64,000 nucleotides of DNA from the NCBI RefSeq assembly GCF_963678635.1, contig NC_087066.1:41751338-41815337 (forward strand), in the 5' to 3' direction. A program made the position numbers and the translations under genes. Below are positions 1 to 12,079 of this stretch, in pieces. Positions within the stretch are counted from its first letter, which is position 1. Each line of letters starts with the position of its first letter. Source of the stretch: Symsagittifera roscoffensis (taxonomy: Eukaryota; Xenacoelomorpha; Acoela; Convolutidae). The notes under the pieces are model-generated. The model saw only the letters and a list, made by a program, of their open reading frames with translations. It was not told the origin of the DNA and ran no database searches.

Positions 1-1677
1 TTCAAAATAAGGAAAACATAAAAAATACTCAACAAAATCACAATGATGTTTTTAACAAAGTTTTTTATTAAATGTTTTTTTTCCGATGATTTCCTTTTGA
101 AACATGATCCCCGATGAGCTCCGTTTGAAACATGATTTCCGATGATCTCCTTTCCAATGATCCCCTTCCTGCAACTTCCCCCGATACTTTTGACTCTAAA
201 ACAACAAACAGATTTTAACTATTAACAGAAAAAACTTTTAAACGACAAATTTTTAAATTCTTTTAAAAAACGCCTTTAACACCTTGGACGAAGCATTCTC
301 AAAATACATCTTCGAATGGCTGATTCACATTTTGAGTTAGACATGTAAATTTTTGCTAAAAAAACTCCAAGCATCTTTGCAACGGCAATCTTTATACCCC
401 CATAACATTTTTCCTGACAAAATAATAAAATATAAACAATTGAATACATTTCTGCTTTGGTCGCGCAAGACTGAAAATCAATATTTGCCTTGGCAGAAAA
501 AAGCATATGCTTGGATCAAAAACACTCACACACAATTTGACCATATTTTTTCTATTTTAAATACAAATAATTGATTATAATTTTGCCGAAAATCTCTTAT
601 AGTCTCTTAAAATATCTTATAATCTAATATAATATATTATCATTAATTTTAAGTCTTTTTTCTGTAAACAATCTCAAAAAATGAGATGTCTTGTCACTCT
701 TTGGTTCTTCTGAACACAAAATTTTACCACGAAACAAAAGTTTCATAGAGATCCCTGCAATTTAGTTGAAAAAATCCCACGGCAGGTGAAATATAACTCT
801 TCTTTATAAATCATGAAAATAACGCAGTGTGCTGATGTTTTGGTGGTCAAAAAGTTTAAAAAGTACAACATGAAACAACTATAATCAAGAAAAAAATAAA
901 GACGTTATAAGTTTGAATTGATTTGAAAATTGTTACAACAATGCTCCCAATTTTTCATATAAACCAACGTCCACGAAAAGCATAAAATAAAAGGAATTCA
1001 TGAGCAAGGTTGATGAAAAAATGGGCAAACAAAATAATTATAAACAAATATAATCGATTATAATAGATTTTTTCTGCAGAGAAAATTAATTGAAAATTCG
1101 GATAAAAATCAACGATTTTAATCGATTAAAATGTGTTATAATTGATTATATTTGATTTCAAAAAGAGAGATTTTAATCGATTATTAAATAATTAAAATCA
1201 TAACTTTCTCAATGTTTGTAATACTGTAAAATTGTTTTATACTCGATTACTGACGCTTGAAACTGGATGCGGGTTACGCCATGGAAACATAATTGGTCTC
1301 ATACTTAACCTTGTGAAACTGTTTTGTTACACCGTAAAATTGATGTATCTGTTTTAGGAAAAACAGATAAAACTGTTTTGGACGACCTGAAAAAAGGTCA
1401 AAACAACTTCTATTTTTTAAAACCCCTCCGAAACTCACTTCCTCCTGAACCCCTTCCATCCCTAGGTTAACTTTATGGAAAAAAACACACATTTGGATAT
1501 TGTATGATAAATTTTTTTCCGTTGCTACAAAAAAATTTTCAAAATCAGGGAATCTATTTTAATCGTAAAACTTTTCTATGATCAAACCAACACTTTACTA
1601 AAAAAAATTTGGCAAGCAAAAACTGTACCTTCTGTCTGTAGGGAAACTTTCAAAACTTTTTCAAAACTCAGATTTTC

Positions 1678-2660
1678 TCAAAAACTACTCTACTGATTTT
1701 CAAAAAAACATACCAATGATAGTACGCCCACTTCCATGTGTGCCTGTGTAGTTTTGAGGCTCTCTCTACCTTATTCCAGCTTTTGAAAAAGTAAAAGGGG
1801 GGAGTTTTTGAAGTTTTGACCCATATTTTTGAAAGTTTACATTTTTTCAAAAACTACCCTCCCCAATGTGAGATTTTGAATTGAATGGACAGAGCAGATT
1901 GTGGCAAACTCCACTGAATTAGCCGCCACGCCAATTTTTTTTACAAAAAATAAGTTATGGCCCTCAAAAAAAGTGAAATTTTCGATTTTTGACCGTTTTT
2001 TTTCGAATTTATTATTTTTTCTCAAAAAAATGCCCTCCCAAACTAAGATATTGCTTTCCTTGATGAGAAAGGATTCTGAGAAGCTCTCCTGTTAAAGCGA
2101 TTACACCCAAACTTTTGAACACAAACAGTTATGAATTTTTACTGTTTTTTGAAACTTTTTGATTTTTCTCAAAAACTACGCTCTGGAAGGTGAGATATTG
2201 GTCTTATTGTGTAGAACGGGTTGTGGAAAGCTCTCCTGCATAAGCGTCTAGGCCCAAAATTTTTGATGCAACAAGTTATGATCCTCTGAAAAATCAAATT
2301 TCGATTTTTGACTGTTTTTAAAAACTTTTTGATTTTCTCGGAGACTACCCTCGCAAATCTGACATTTTGGCTTCAATGGGTGAAAAGGGTTTTGTGAGGC
2401 TCTCCTGCACCAGCGTTAACGCCCAAATGTTGTTACACAAAAAGTTTTGACCCCTGGAAAAGTCAAATGTACGATTTTTGAACAAATTTTGAAACGTTTT
2501 GACTTTTCTCAAAAACTGCTCTCCCGAATCTGAGTTAATGGTATCAATGGGTAGCACGAGTTGTGGGAAGCTCCTTTGCGCAAACAGTTACGCCCAATTA
2601 GTATGCAAAAACTTATGACCCTCGGAAATGTCAATTTTTTGATTTCTTGTCCGTTTTTTT
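1678..2660. repeat. Degenerate satellite-like array, about 150-175-bp units (copy A)
   Basis: Six diverged units begin near 1678, 1852, 2019, 2170, 2336 and 2508. Each opens with a TCTCAAAAACTA-like phrase, followed by 'gagat/ttttgg', a 'gctctcctgc' phrase, a 'gcgttaacgccca' phrase, 'agttatgaccctcgg' and 'gatttttgac', in the same order. Unit length varies between about 150 and 175 bp. The array is noncoding. Confidence 0.75.
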
Positions 2661-3804
2661 TTGAGTTTTTTTTCTACTTCTCCTATCTGCTATCAAGGAT
2701 TTAATCAAAGCAACAGGTTGGGAGAAACCTCCGGGCATACGATGCTACCCCTTAAAGTTTGGAAAAAATGCGTCTGGAAAAAATCCAAAATCACAGAACT
2801 TTTCACTCATTTTTTAATAGAGCAACAGTTAACGTTTTGGGAGAAGCCCAATCCTTAAGTTTTTGAAAATTTCTACTTCATCCCGCATCAATACAACAAA
2901 ATCAAAAACTATCGAACAGGTACCTCCCGCTTCAGCTGGACTTCTAGTTTGTTTTGTCACCGAAATTGGCTATCAACGTTTTTTCATAAAAACATGGAAT
3001 TGTATGACAAAAAAGTACCAAATGAACAATCTCCACATTGAAGTTTATCTAAGGGGAAGTTGTTAACTTGATTAAAAGTAATACAATTCAGATAATCAGG
3101 GTTGAGCATAGTACATGCAGTCCTGTTGGCTGAAATTTACCGTTTAGCTTTATGGGGAAGATTGTTCTTTGGTGTCGAGAAAAAAACATAGATTTGGTGG
3201 TTTTTCCGGGAATTTTTGTTATGGTTATTTGATTGAGTACTTTAACACAACCCGCTTTAAATTTCACCTATATGAGCACCAGAGTGCCTTCAAGGACCGT
3301 CAAAATGTCATTTGTTTAATTTTGGTCGAATATCCCATAAGACCCGCATTTCTGTAACAAGAGTAAGCATCTTAAGAATTTTGTTTTATTTTATCTTTTT
3401 TTGAGGTCAAAAATAGTGTTTGCAAAGATTTGATGCTTTCATCTGATCGAAATCGGCGACAACCTTAGGTTAAATTATAAAACCTTAAAACAATTAATGA
3501 CACAAAACAAAAAAACAAAAGCCATGTTTTTGCTACTTAAGCCCCTCCCCTCAATTCTTGTTGCCAAATTTTTCTACAGGGTCCTCATTTGATATTATTA
3601 CTTCATTTTTGGCGGTCAACCTTAGAAAAATAAGTATATTATCAACAAAACTCAATTTAATATTCATTTTTGAAAAATACTTCTTTAGGACCCGTACCCA
3701 GTAAGTTTTCTGAAACAGATCTGAAATTATCTAATTCAAATCTAAATTTCAGATCTGGAATATGTTGTGAAATGTTTAAATAACGCATGGATACTTTAAG
3801 GATA

Positions 3805-3990
3805 GGCTATTTCAGATCTGAAATTTTCTTTTTCTTGGCTATTTCAGATCTGAAATGTTCTTTTTCTTGGCTATTTTAGATCTGATATTTCGTTTTTCTT
3901 AGCTATTTCAGCCCTGAAAGTTTCTTTTCCGTGGCTAATTCAGATCTGAAAATTTCTTTTTCTTGGCTATTTCTGGTCTGAAAATATCAT
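3805..3990. repeat. 32-bp minisatellite with AGATCT palindrome, six units
   Basis: Units start at 3805, 3837, 3869, 3901, 3933 and 3965, an exact 32-bp spacing. The consensus reads roughly GGCTATTTCAGATCTGAAAT followed by a T-rich tail. Each unit holds the inverted repeat TTTCAGATCTGAAA; units five and six are the most diverged. Confidence 0.9.
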
Positions 3991-4869
3991 TTCATTACGT
4001 GCAATTCGGTTCAAAATAAGGAAAACATGAAAAATACTCAACAAAATCACAATGATGTTTTTAACAAAGATTTTTATTAAATGTTTTTTTTTCCGATGAT
4101 TTCCTTTTGAAACATGATCCCCGATGAGCTCCGTTTGAAACATGATTTCCGATGATCTCCTTTCCAAAGATCCCCTTCCTGCAACTTCCCCCGATACTTT
4201 TGACTCTAAAACAACAAACAGATTTTAACTATTAACAGAAAAAACTTTTAAACGACAAAACTTTAAATTCTTTTAAAAAACGCCTTTAACACCTTGGACG
4301 AAGCATTCTCAAAATACATCTTCGAATGGCTAATTCACATTTTGAGTTAGACATGTAAATTTTTGCTCAAAAAACTCCAAGCATTTTTGCAATGGCAATC
4401 TTTAAACCCCCATAACATTTTTCCTAACAAAACAATAAAATATAAACAATTGAATACATTTCTGCTTTGGTCGCGCAAGACTGAAAATCAATTTTTGCCG
4501 GGCAGAAAAAAAGCATATGCTTGGATCAAAAACACTCACACACAATTCGACCATATTTTTTCTATTTTAAATACAAATAATTGATTATAATTTTGCCGAA
4601 AATCTCTTATAGTCTCTTAAAATCTCTTATAATCTAATATAATATAATATCATTAATTTTAAGTCTTTTTTCTGTAAACAATCTCAAAAAATACAGATTT
4701 GGATATTGTATGATAAGTTTTTTTCCGTTGCTCAGGGAATCTAATTAAATTTTTTAAGTTGTAAAACTTTTCTATGATCAAACCAACACTTTACTAAAAA
4801 AAAATTTGCAAGCAAAAACTGGGACTTCTGTCTGTAAGAAAACTTTCAAAACTTTTTCAAAACTCAGAT

Positions 4870-5870
4870 TTTTTCATAAACTACTCTACCAATTTTCAAA
4901 AAAAGGTACCAATGGAAAGTACGCCCACTTCCATGTGTGCCTGTGTAGTTTTGAGGCTCTCTCTTCCTTATTCCAGCTTTTGAAATGGGGGGAGTTTTTG
5001 AAGTTTTGACCCATATTTTTGAAAGTTTTTACATTTTTTCAAAAACTACCCTCCCCAATGTGAGACTTTGAATTGAATGGACAGAGCAGATTGCGGCAAA
5101 CTCCACTGAATTAGCCGCCACGCCAAATTTTTTTTACAAAAAAAAAGTTATGGCCCTCAAAAAAGTAAAATTTTCGATTTTTGACCATTTTTTTTCGAAT
5201 TGATTTTTTTTTTCTCAAAAAATGCCCTCCCAAACTAAGATATCGTTTCATTGAATAGAAAAGATTCTGAGAAGCTCTCCTTTTAAAGCGATTACGCCCA
5301 AACTTTTGAACACAAACAGTTATGAATTTTTACTGTTTTTTGAAACTTTTTGATTTTTCTCAAAAACTACGCTCCCGAATGTGAGATATTGGTCTTATTG
5401 TGTAGAACGGGTTGTGGAAAACTCTCCTGCATAAGCGGCTACGCCCAAAGTCTTTGATGCAACAAGTTATGATCCTCGGAAAAATCAAGTTTTGATTTTT
5501 GACTGTTTTTAGAAACTTTTTGATTTTCTCGGTGACTACCCTCGCAAATCTGACATTTTGGCTTCAATGGGTAAAACGAGTTTTTTGAGGCTCTCCTTCA
5601 TCAGCGTTAACGCCCAAATTTTGTTGCACAAAAAATTTTGACCCCTGGAAAAGTCAAATGTTCGATTTTTGAACAAATTTTGAAACGTTTTGACTTTTCT
5701 CAAAGACTACTCTCCCGAATTTGAGTTATTGGTATCAAAGGGTAGCACGAGTTTTGGGGAGCTCCTTTGCGCAAACAGTTACGCCCAATTATTGTGCAAA
5801 AACTTATGACCCTCGGAAATGTCAATGTCAATGTTTTGATTTCTTTTCCGTTTTTTTTAGTTTTTTTTCT
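4870..5870. repeat. Degenerate satellite-like array, about 150-175-bp units (copy B)
   Basis: The same ordered set of diverged units as at 1678-2660, carried in the second copy of the large block. The unit-to-unit divergence exceeds the copy-to-copy divergence, so the array existed before the block was duplicated. Short open frames inside it are by-products of the repeat. Confidence 0.75.
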
Positions 5871-6352
5871 ACTTCTCGAAAACAACTCAATCTGCTATCA
5901 AGGATTTAATCAAAGCAACAGGTTGGGAGAAGACTCCAAACATAAGATGCTACGCCTTAAAGTTTGAAAAAAATGCGTCTGGAAAAATTTCAAAATCACA
6001 AAAATTTTCACTCATTTTTTAATAGAGCAACAGCTAACGTTTTGGGAGAAGCCCAATCCCTAAGTTTTTGAAAATATCTACTTCATCCCGCATCAATACA
6101 ACAAACTCAAAAATTATCAAACAGGTACCTCCCGCTTCAGCTGGACTTCTAGTTTTTTTGTCAGTGAAATTGGCTATCAACGTTTTTTCATAAAAATATG
6201 GAATTGTATGACAAAAAAGTACCAAATGAACAATCTCCACATTGAAGTTTATCTAAGGGGAAGTTTTTAACTTGATTAAAACTAATACAATTCAGATAAT
6301 CAGGGTTGAGCATAGTACATGCAGTCTTTTTTGGCTGAAATTTACCGTTTAG

Positions 6353-7954
6353 CATTATGGGGAAGATTGTTCATTTGGTGTCGAGAAAAAAACATCGATT
6401 TGGACGTTTTTCCGGGAAATTTTATTATGGTTATTTGATTGAGTACCTTAACACAACCCGCTTAAAATTTGACCTATATGAGCACCAGAGTGCCTTCAAG
6501 GACCGTCAAAATGACATTTGTATAATTTTGGTCGAATATCCCATAAGACCCGCATTTCTGTAACAAGAGTAAGCATCTTAAGAATTTTGTTTTATTGTGT
6601 CCTTTTTTGAGGTCAAAAATAGTGTTTGCAAAGATTTGATGCTCGCATCTGATCGAAATCGGCGACAACCTTAGGTTAAATTATAAAACCTTAAAACAAT
6701 TAATGACACAAAACAAAAAAACAATAGCCATGTTTTTGCTACTTAAGCCCCTCCCCTCAATTCTTGTTGCCAAATTTTTCTACAGGGTCCTCATTTGATA
6801 TTATTACTTCATTTTTGGCGGTCAACCTTAGAAAAATAAGTAAATTCTCAACAAAACTCAATTTAATACCAAAGTAACTAAGTAAAAAAGGCTGAAAACG
6901 TCATTTTTTAGCCTGTTTTTTTTTTCTTCTTCAAAATTTTGACTTCGGCGCAGAAAAATTTTGAGAAAATAGTGTCCTTTTTACATTTTCGGAGAGCTCG
7001 GAAAATCAAATTGGTCGATCTAAAAGCATGATCAACAAAATTTTTGTCAAAGAAAAATAAATTGAGCTATCATATATTATTATTCGATAATATTTTTTCA
7101 GTTAGAATGACAATCATCAACTATCGGCTTTTTTGATGCGGTTTGAATGAATGCATTATGGGGAAGATTGTTCATTTGGTGTCGAGAAAAAAACATCGAT
7201 TTGGACGTTTTTCCGGGAAATTTTATTATGGTTATTTGATTGAGTACCTTAACACAACCCGCTTAAAATTTGACCTATATGAGCACCAGAGTGCCTTCAA
7301 GGACCGTCAAAATGACATTTGTATAATTTTGGTCGACTATCCCATAAGACCCGCATTTCTGTAACAAGAGTAAGCATCTTAAGAATTTTGTTTTATTGTG
7401 TCCTTTTTTGAGGTCAAAAATAGTGTTTGCAAAGATTTGATGCTCGCATCTGATCGAAATCGGCGACAACCTTAGGTTAAATTATAAAACCTTAAAACAA
7501 TTAATGACACAAAACAAAAAAACAATAGCCATGTTTTTGCTACTTAAGCCCCTCCCCTCAATTCTTGTTGCCAAATTTTTCTACAGGGTCCTCATTTGAT
7601 ATTGTTACTTCATTTTTGGCGGTCAACCTTAGAAAAATAAGTAAATTCTCAACAAAACTCAATTTAATACCAAAGTAACTAAGTAAAAAAGGCTGAAAAC
7701 GTCATTTTTTAGCCTGTTTTTTTTTTCTTCTTCAAAATTTTGACTTCGGCGCAGAAAAATTTTGAGAAAATAGTGTCCTTTTTACATTTTCGGAGAGCTC
7801 GGAAAATCAAATTGGTCGATCTAAAAGCATGATCAACAAAATTTTTGTCAAAGAAAAATAAATTGAGCTATCATATATTATGATTCGATAATATTTTTTC
7901 AGTTAGAATGACAATCATCAACTATCGGCTTTTTTGATGCGGTTTGAATGAATG
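6353..7954. repeat. 801-bp tandem duplication
   Basis: Bases 6353-7153 and 7154-7954 are direct, adjacent and nearly identical, differing at only a few positions. The junction reads 'gaatgaatgcattatgggg', while the outer end reads 'gaatgaatgcttctctac', so the crossover lies at the 'aatgcattatg' stretch. The duplicated 68-73-aa open frames are by-products; similar but decayed sequence lies at 3150-3670 in copy A. Confidence 0.9.
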
Positions 7955-8729
7955 CTTCTCTACGGTTAAAATAACCTAAGAACTGCTTGTTTTTATCTTT
8001 TTTTTTCAGTCAAAATCAGTTTTATGGAAAATTTTTGTTGAATATGTACACCATAAGTTTTTTCAGAACTTGAAGTTCGAGTTGAATCTAGAAGTTGTTC
8101 TATAAGTACGTTATTGCAGTTTCATTAAACAGGTAGTAGATATCTCTCGAAACATCAGTATTCAGACACACCTCACACCTCACACCACAAAAACCAATAA
8201 AAACTTCAAAAGGTCTCGAAATTAAAAATTAAAATTGGGGAAGTGGTCGGGATTATCTCAAAAAAAATCAAGTTTGGTTCAGTCGAAGTCAAAAAATAGC
8301 CGCATTTGGACGACTATGTTGAACTAAAGCACGAAGCTTGCGTGGAATTGGTCGGAACAGAGTTTGCTTGAGATTAGCACAGTCGAATACATTTCTGCTT
8401 TGGTCGGGCAAGACTGAAAAATCAAAATTTACTTGGCAGAAAAAAGCATATGCTTGGATCAAAAACACTCACACACAATTCGACCATACTTTTTTCAGTG
8501 AAACTTGTCAAAATTTGAGTTGAAGTCTTGATCCCCGATTCCCGAAAGCAGCACAATTCAAAAATGCTAAGAAAAAATGGTTCAACATACATTTTCAAAA
8601 AATACTTCTTTGGAACCCGTACCCAGTAAATTTTCTGAAACAGATCTGAAATTATCTAATTCAAATCTAAATTTCAGATCTGGAATAGGTTGTGAAATGT
8701 TTAAATAACGCATGGATACTTTAAGGATG

Positions 8730-8838
8730 GGCTATTTCAGATCTGAAATTTTCTTTTTCTTGGCTATTTCAGATCTGAAATTTTCTTTTTCTTGGCTATT
8801 TCAGATCTGAAATGTTCTTTTTCTTGGCTATTTCAGAG
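8730..8838. repeat. 32-bp minisatellite, second locus
   Basis: Unit starts at 8730, 8762, 8794 and 8826, the same 32-bp consensus as at 3805-3990. It is the matching minisatellite in the second large block, with fewer units. Single copies of the palindromic core also occur nearby (8636-8690 and 9315-9420). Confidence 0.85.
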
Positions 8839-8867
8839 TAAAATTACTGTTTCATTTTTCGTAAAAT

Positions 8868-9187
8868 TACAGGGGTTTAGACATTGCCATCTTGACCAAT
8901 TTGGGACAATTGGGAGAGTTAATCCGTCTTAGAAATCGTTCCAAATTGTTTAAAAGAAGCTTATTTGCCATAATTGGTTTGTTACAAGGAGCGAAATCTA
9001 TCCTTTTGTACTTTATATGGCGTGCGGGGGGATGATTTTCATAAAAAAATTCAAATTTTAGAATTTTTTTTCTCATTTTGTTTTATTTCTAAAATGTTAT
9101 TTTTTAAAAATTTTTGAATGTTATTACTGCTCCATAAACCTTAAATGGCAATCGGAACATTCAGGGCTTCGCCCTGATACGAGCAGT
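8868..9187. mobile_element. Hairpin-tailed dispersed element, 5'-truncated copy
   Basis: This ~320-bp segment matches about 60290-60632 along its whole length apart from indels, including 'gttaatccgtcttaga', 'gttacaaggagcgaaatc' and a terminal 'cattcagggcttcgccctga' followed by tacgagcagt. The end contains a perfect 7-bp stem, TCAGGGC-TTC-GCCCTGA (9161-9177). Unlike the 60-kb copy, it lacks the ~110-bp leader and begins beside the 32-bp minisatellite. No protein is encoded. Either a non-autonomous retroelement derivative or a Helitron-like element would fit; the family is not certain. Confidence 0.65.
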
Positions 9188-9189
9188 CC

Positions 9190-10190
9190 TGTTAACTATA
9201 GTTTTGATATATAGGAAGTATAATATTTTCATGCTCAAAAAGACACGTAACAAAACTTCAAGAGTCAATTCGAAATTTTGAAATTTTCATTTTTTATCAA
9301 AAAAAAATAATTTTCAGATCTGAAATTGGCTAATTCTTATCTAGGATCTGAACTAAAGAATTTCAGATCTGAAAATTAACTTACACAAGAAATAAAGAAT
9401 TTCAGATCTGTTTTAGAAAATTTACTGGTTACGGGGAGCTTGTTAACTACCCTTCCCCCTTCATAGTACCTAGTAATGAATTACGACAACTCTTAAAAAG
9501 AACTAAAACACGAACGGTTGAGCATATTTAATTTTTTCTACCTTGCAACTAAATTCCATCAATTAACGAGCTTGCAATGGGGGGGGGGGTATTTGAAAAA
9601 ATACCTTTTGTGTCCCATGACTGCAATACCAGAAAAAAAGAACTTTAATCTCATCAATTTTGTCTAATAGTCTCAAAGGAGAAAATTTATGAAATCTGCC
9701 GGTCTGCCTATGTCTGATCTTTTTTCCAGAAACAATTGATTATCTAAACAAGCGCATTCCGGCTTTTAAGCCCCGCAGGCTTAATCTGATAGCAGCAGAA
9801 TGTCCGTCTTCAACTATTATTATACACCATGTCAGCTAGTAAACTCTATATTGAATTTAACAGACTTTACCCTGAGGTCTGTGAGAAAACAAAGCAAAAG
9901 CATATGCTAATTTAATATGCACCACCGGATATTGTGATTAGTCGACCGCTAAAAAATGACATTACACGCGACTAAACTCTGAAAAATGGAATCATAACTT
10001 TTCATTTGAGCGAAAACAACACAGGTTAAAATATAAAGTACACGAACTTGTCTCATTTCAAACAGGCATTAAAAAATGCACATCGTAAAAGAGGTCTCTT
10101 AAATGTAATTAAAAATTCTGAGGAGGCCGATATTACTTTTTTGTCGTTTTTGTTGTTTTTACGATTCCACGCGTTGTATATCACTTTTTT
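9190..10190. other. No gene or clear repeat seen
   Basis: AT-rich noncoding sequence. It holds scattered copies of the TTTCAGATCTGAAA motif (9310-9420), a G tract near 9580, and otherwise nothing recognised on either strand. Confidence 0.5.
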
Positions 10191-10197
10191 GTTGCTT

Positions 10198-10377
10198 TTA
10201 ATTTGTTTTTCTGAAATTAGGCTTTTCGGGCGGTATGCTCTGTGCGCGGTCAAGGACTGACGCCTGAAGTCTCTCAATTTTATCTCCGGTTCGATCCGCA
10301 ATATTGGTTGGAGCTTCCTGGCTTATTTCATTATGTGCCACAGAAGCAAAGACGACAACTACGCTACAGATATCCAT
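10198..10377 (-). CDS. Possible 59-aa small ORF, hydrophobic N terminus
   Basis: An ATG at 10377 on the minus strand opens a frame of 59 codons ending in TAA at 10198-10200. It starts MDICSVVVVFASVA, a short hydrophobic stretch that could be a signal sequence, then becomes hydrophilic with a mixed E/Q/R/D composition unlike the Phe/Lys/Asn-rich junk around it. The local sequence (about 10220-10500) is also less AT-rich than its surroundings. It could be a small secreted peptide, one exon of a larger gene, or chance. A 103-residue frame on the other strand (10242-10553) overlaps it. I recognise neither. Confidence 0.2.
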   Translation of the reverse strand: MDICSVVVVFASVAHNEISQEAPTNIADRTGDKIERLQASVLDRAQSIPPEKPNFRKTN

Positions 10378-10593
10378 ACCACCACGGAAAATTGCTATTC
10401 CCTCTCCGAGCTGTAAAACAAGGCAGGATTATTTTTCCCTTTCTTTGGAAATATCAGCATAGATACAGCACCACGGTTCAACAACCGTTTGTATATATCG
10501 AGTCGAGATCCAATACACGAAAATGTTGGTGTTTTCCCTGTGTAAAACTGTAGTACCGTTGTATAATCTAAATGTAAATTCCCCGTTATATTT

Positions 10594-10658
10594 TCACCAC
10601 CAAAAAGGCTTATCTCTAAAAGATAAGGAAAAAGAATAAGCCGCTTTTTTTTCGGTGA
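10594..10658. other. Nested inverted-repeat hairpin
   Basis: The stretch folds on itself: TCACC pairs with GGTGA at the ends, AAAAA with TTTTT, GGCTTAT with ATAAGCC, and an inner CTTATC can alternatively pair with GATAAG. It lies about 830 bp upstream of the dystroglycan start codon. No matching RNA family is recognised. Confidence 0.35.
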
Positions 10659-11484
10659 CCATCTTTTTATACATGAGATGTATAAAACTTGAAGACATCA
10701 AAATGCAGCCTGAAAGCACCAAATTTTTTCCTCCCAATTAAATTCCTTTTTATCTTTTCAACCGAGCTGAACAGGAAAATGGGAAACATAAAACGGGAAA
10801 AATAGCACTTTTCTCAGCATAACTGCCGATTTCAAGACCTCCATTTGATACCTAGGTGAATTCTAAGTTCAAACTAAAAACGTTTCTAGGTCTGAAAATT
10901 AGCAAAAATCTTAATAAAATTTAATGCGCGAGTGTATCTCTAATATTCCGTTTTTTTTTTGTTAATTACAATTGAATTGTTCAATTAGAGTTTTTTCGGT
11001 ATCTGTTTATTAAGACAATCTCGGCCGACCTTCATTATCATACAATCTCGAATTTACCACCGCGAGGAAAGAACATCAAGTTCTTTGCCTCATTTTTGCA
11101 GTTGTGTTTTTCCCATTTTACGACAAAATTCACACTTTATCTGTTTATATAACCTATTTTATGGCTGCTTATTCCAAAAAATAGATATTATTTTTTGCTT
11201 GTTATTCTGTGCAGTGCAAAATTTGATTTGCCATTTACCATTCAAAAACTGAAGTAGAAAGAAAATGCAGTTATTTCCTCTGAGGCATATTTCATTCAGC
11301 TTTAAATAATTCCTGTAAATATTACAGCAACAGCATAATTGCTACTTTTCACAAAATTCAACAAAAATTGAACTTTATCAAGAGAAATACGGTTTTTAAT
11401 TCATTCTTTTTTCTTGCAAGAATAATACATTGAGAATAGTAAGTTGAATAATACATTGCTATTACCATTACGTTTTCTAACAAT

Positions 11485-11585
11485 ATGATGAAGTTTTGGG
11501 AAGAAATCGTGGTTCTTGTCATATGCTGTGTCTCTTCATTCACAACTGCAGTAGATGTCGACAAGAAGGACCAACTAGCATCAAG
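11485..11585 (+). CDS. DAG1: Dystroglycan exon 1 (signal peptide)
   Basis: The frame opens with two consecutive ATGs (11485, 11488), followed by a hydrophobic run (IVVLVICCVSSFTTA) that reads as a secretory signal peptide, then an acidic/basic stretch ending in LAS. The exon ends at a good 5' splice site, AAG|gtcagt (11583-11591). The 101 coding bases leave phase 2, exactly what is needed to join the C at 16710 and form a Ser codon. Reading through the donor gives junk until a stop at 11887. I infer the exon from signal sequence, splice site and phase agreement; transcript data would settle it. Untranslated 5' exons may lie further upstream. Confidence 0.75.
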
Positions 11586-12079
11586 GTCAGTGAGCCGACG
11601 AAGATGTCGAACAATTGAAGAAAGAAATAAACAATTTTTTTTGTGCATGGCCAGGGGTTTCGATCTACGAGTTTCTCGAGAAAGCGTAATTCATTTTCAA
11701 AAAATTGTTGCGGGGTACATATATATTTCAGCAAGCCTTAAAGTTTTGAAAATTTCCAAAAAAAAATTGTTTTTAAGTACCACACCGAGCACAATTGTTT
11801 CGTTCCTTTTTCAAATGTCGGAACAGAACTGCAGGTTTTTTCTACTTTCAGTTTTGCAAATCGTTGTTGAAAAAAAAATAAAATGTTAATATTTGTGTGT
11901 GTGCTCTGACTTTGACTTATATTTTGGTTGCTAAATACGGTCGCCAAACATCGTGAAGGTCCAAATTCAAAGTTTATTTACAAGAAAAAATTTTTGCGGG
12001 CAGAGATAGTTCCTTTTCAAAAAGGAACGATTCACTGCATTTTTCTTTACAAGAAGGGCATTTGGTAATCGATAGCTTA

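Larger units (their letters stand above)
1..4009. repeat. Long tandem block, copy A (about 4.0 kb)
   Basis: Bases 1-690 match 4010-4699 almost base for base, 1490-3670 match about 4693-6870, and 3670-4000 match about 8590-8850, so this is the first of two copies of one large block. Copy A carries about 800 bp (691-1490) absent from copy B; that extra piece includes TCGATTA-rich sequence at 1045-1195. No credible protein is encoded: the open frames are short, low in complexity and differ between copies. Contents are satellite-like units (1678-2660) and a 32-bp minisatellite (3805-3990). Confidence 0.8.
4010..8850. repeat. Long tandem block, copy B (diverged, expanded)
   Basis: Second copy of the block at 1-4009. 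It lacks the ~800 bp found at 691-1490 of copy A, has many single-base and small indel differences, and is lengthened by a direct 801-bp duplication (6353-7153 and 7154-7954) plus about 630 bp of extra sequence (7955-8590) before the shared 3' part resumes. Part of that extra sequence (about 8380-8500) repeats the stretch near 4460-4560. No gene is seen. Confidence 0.75.

Noticed and set aside
3805-3990. CRISPR-like array
   Set aside because: The 32-bp units are contiguous with no variable spacers, and the genome is animal; it is a minisatellite.
6357-7364. Duplicated 68-73-residue frames as a small gene family
   Set aside because: They follow the 801-bp repeat unit, are decayed in copy A and have no protein-like conservation pattern.
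10280-10300. GGTTCGATCCG as a tRNA B box
   Set aside because: No A box or tRNA fold could be found upstream at proper spacing.
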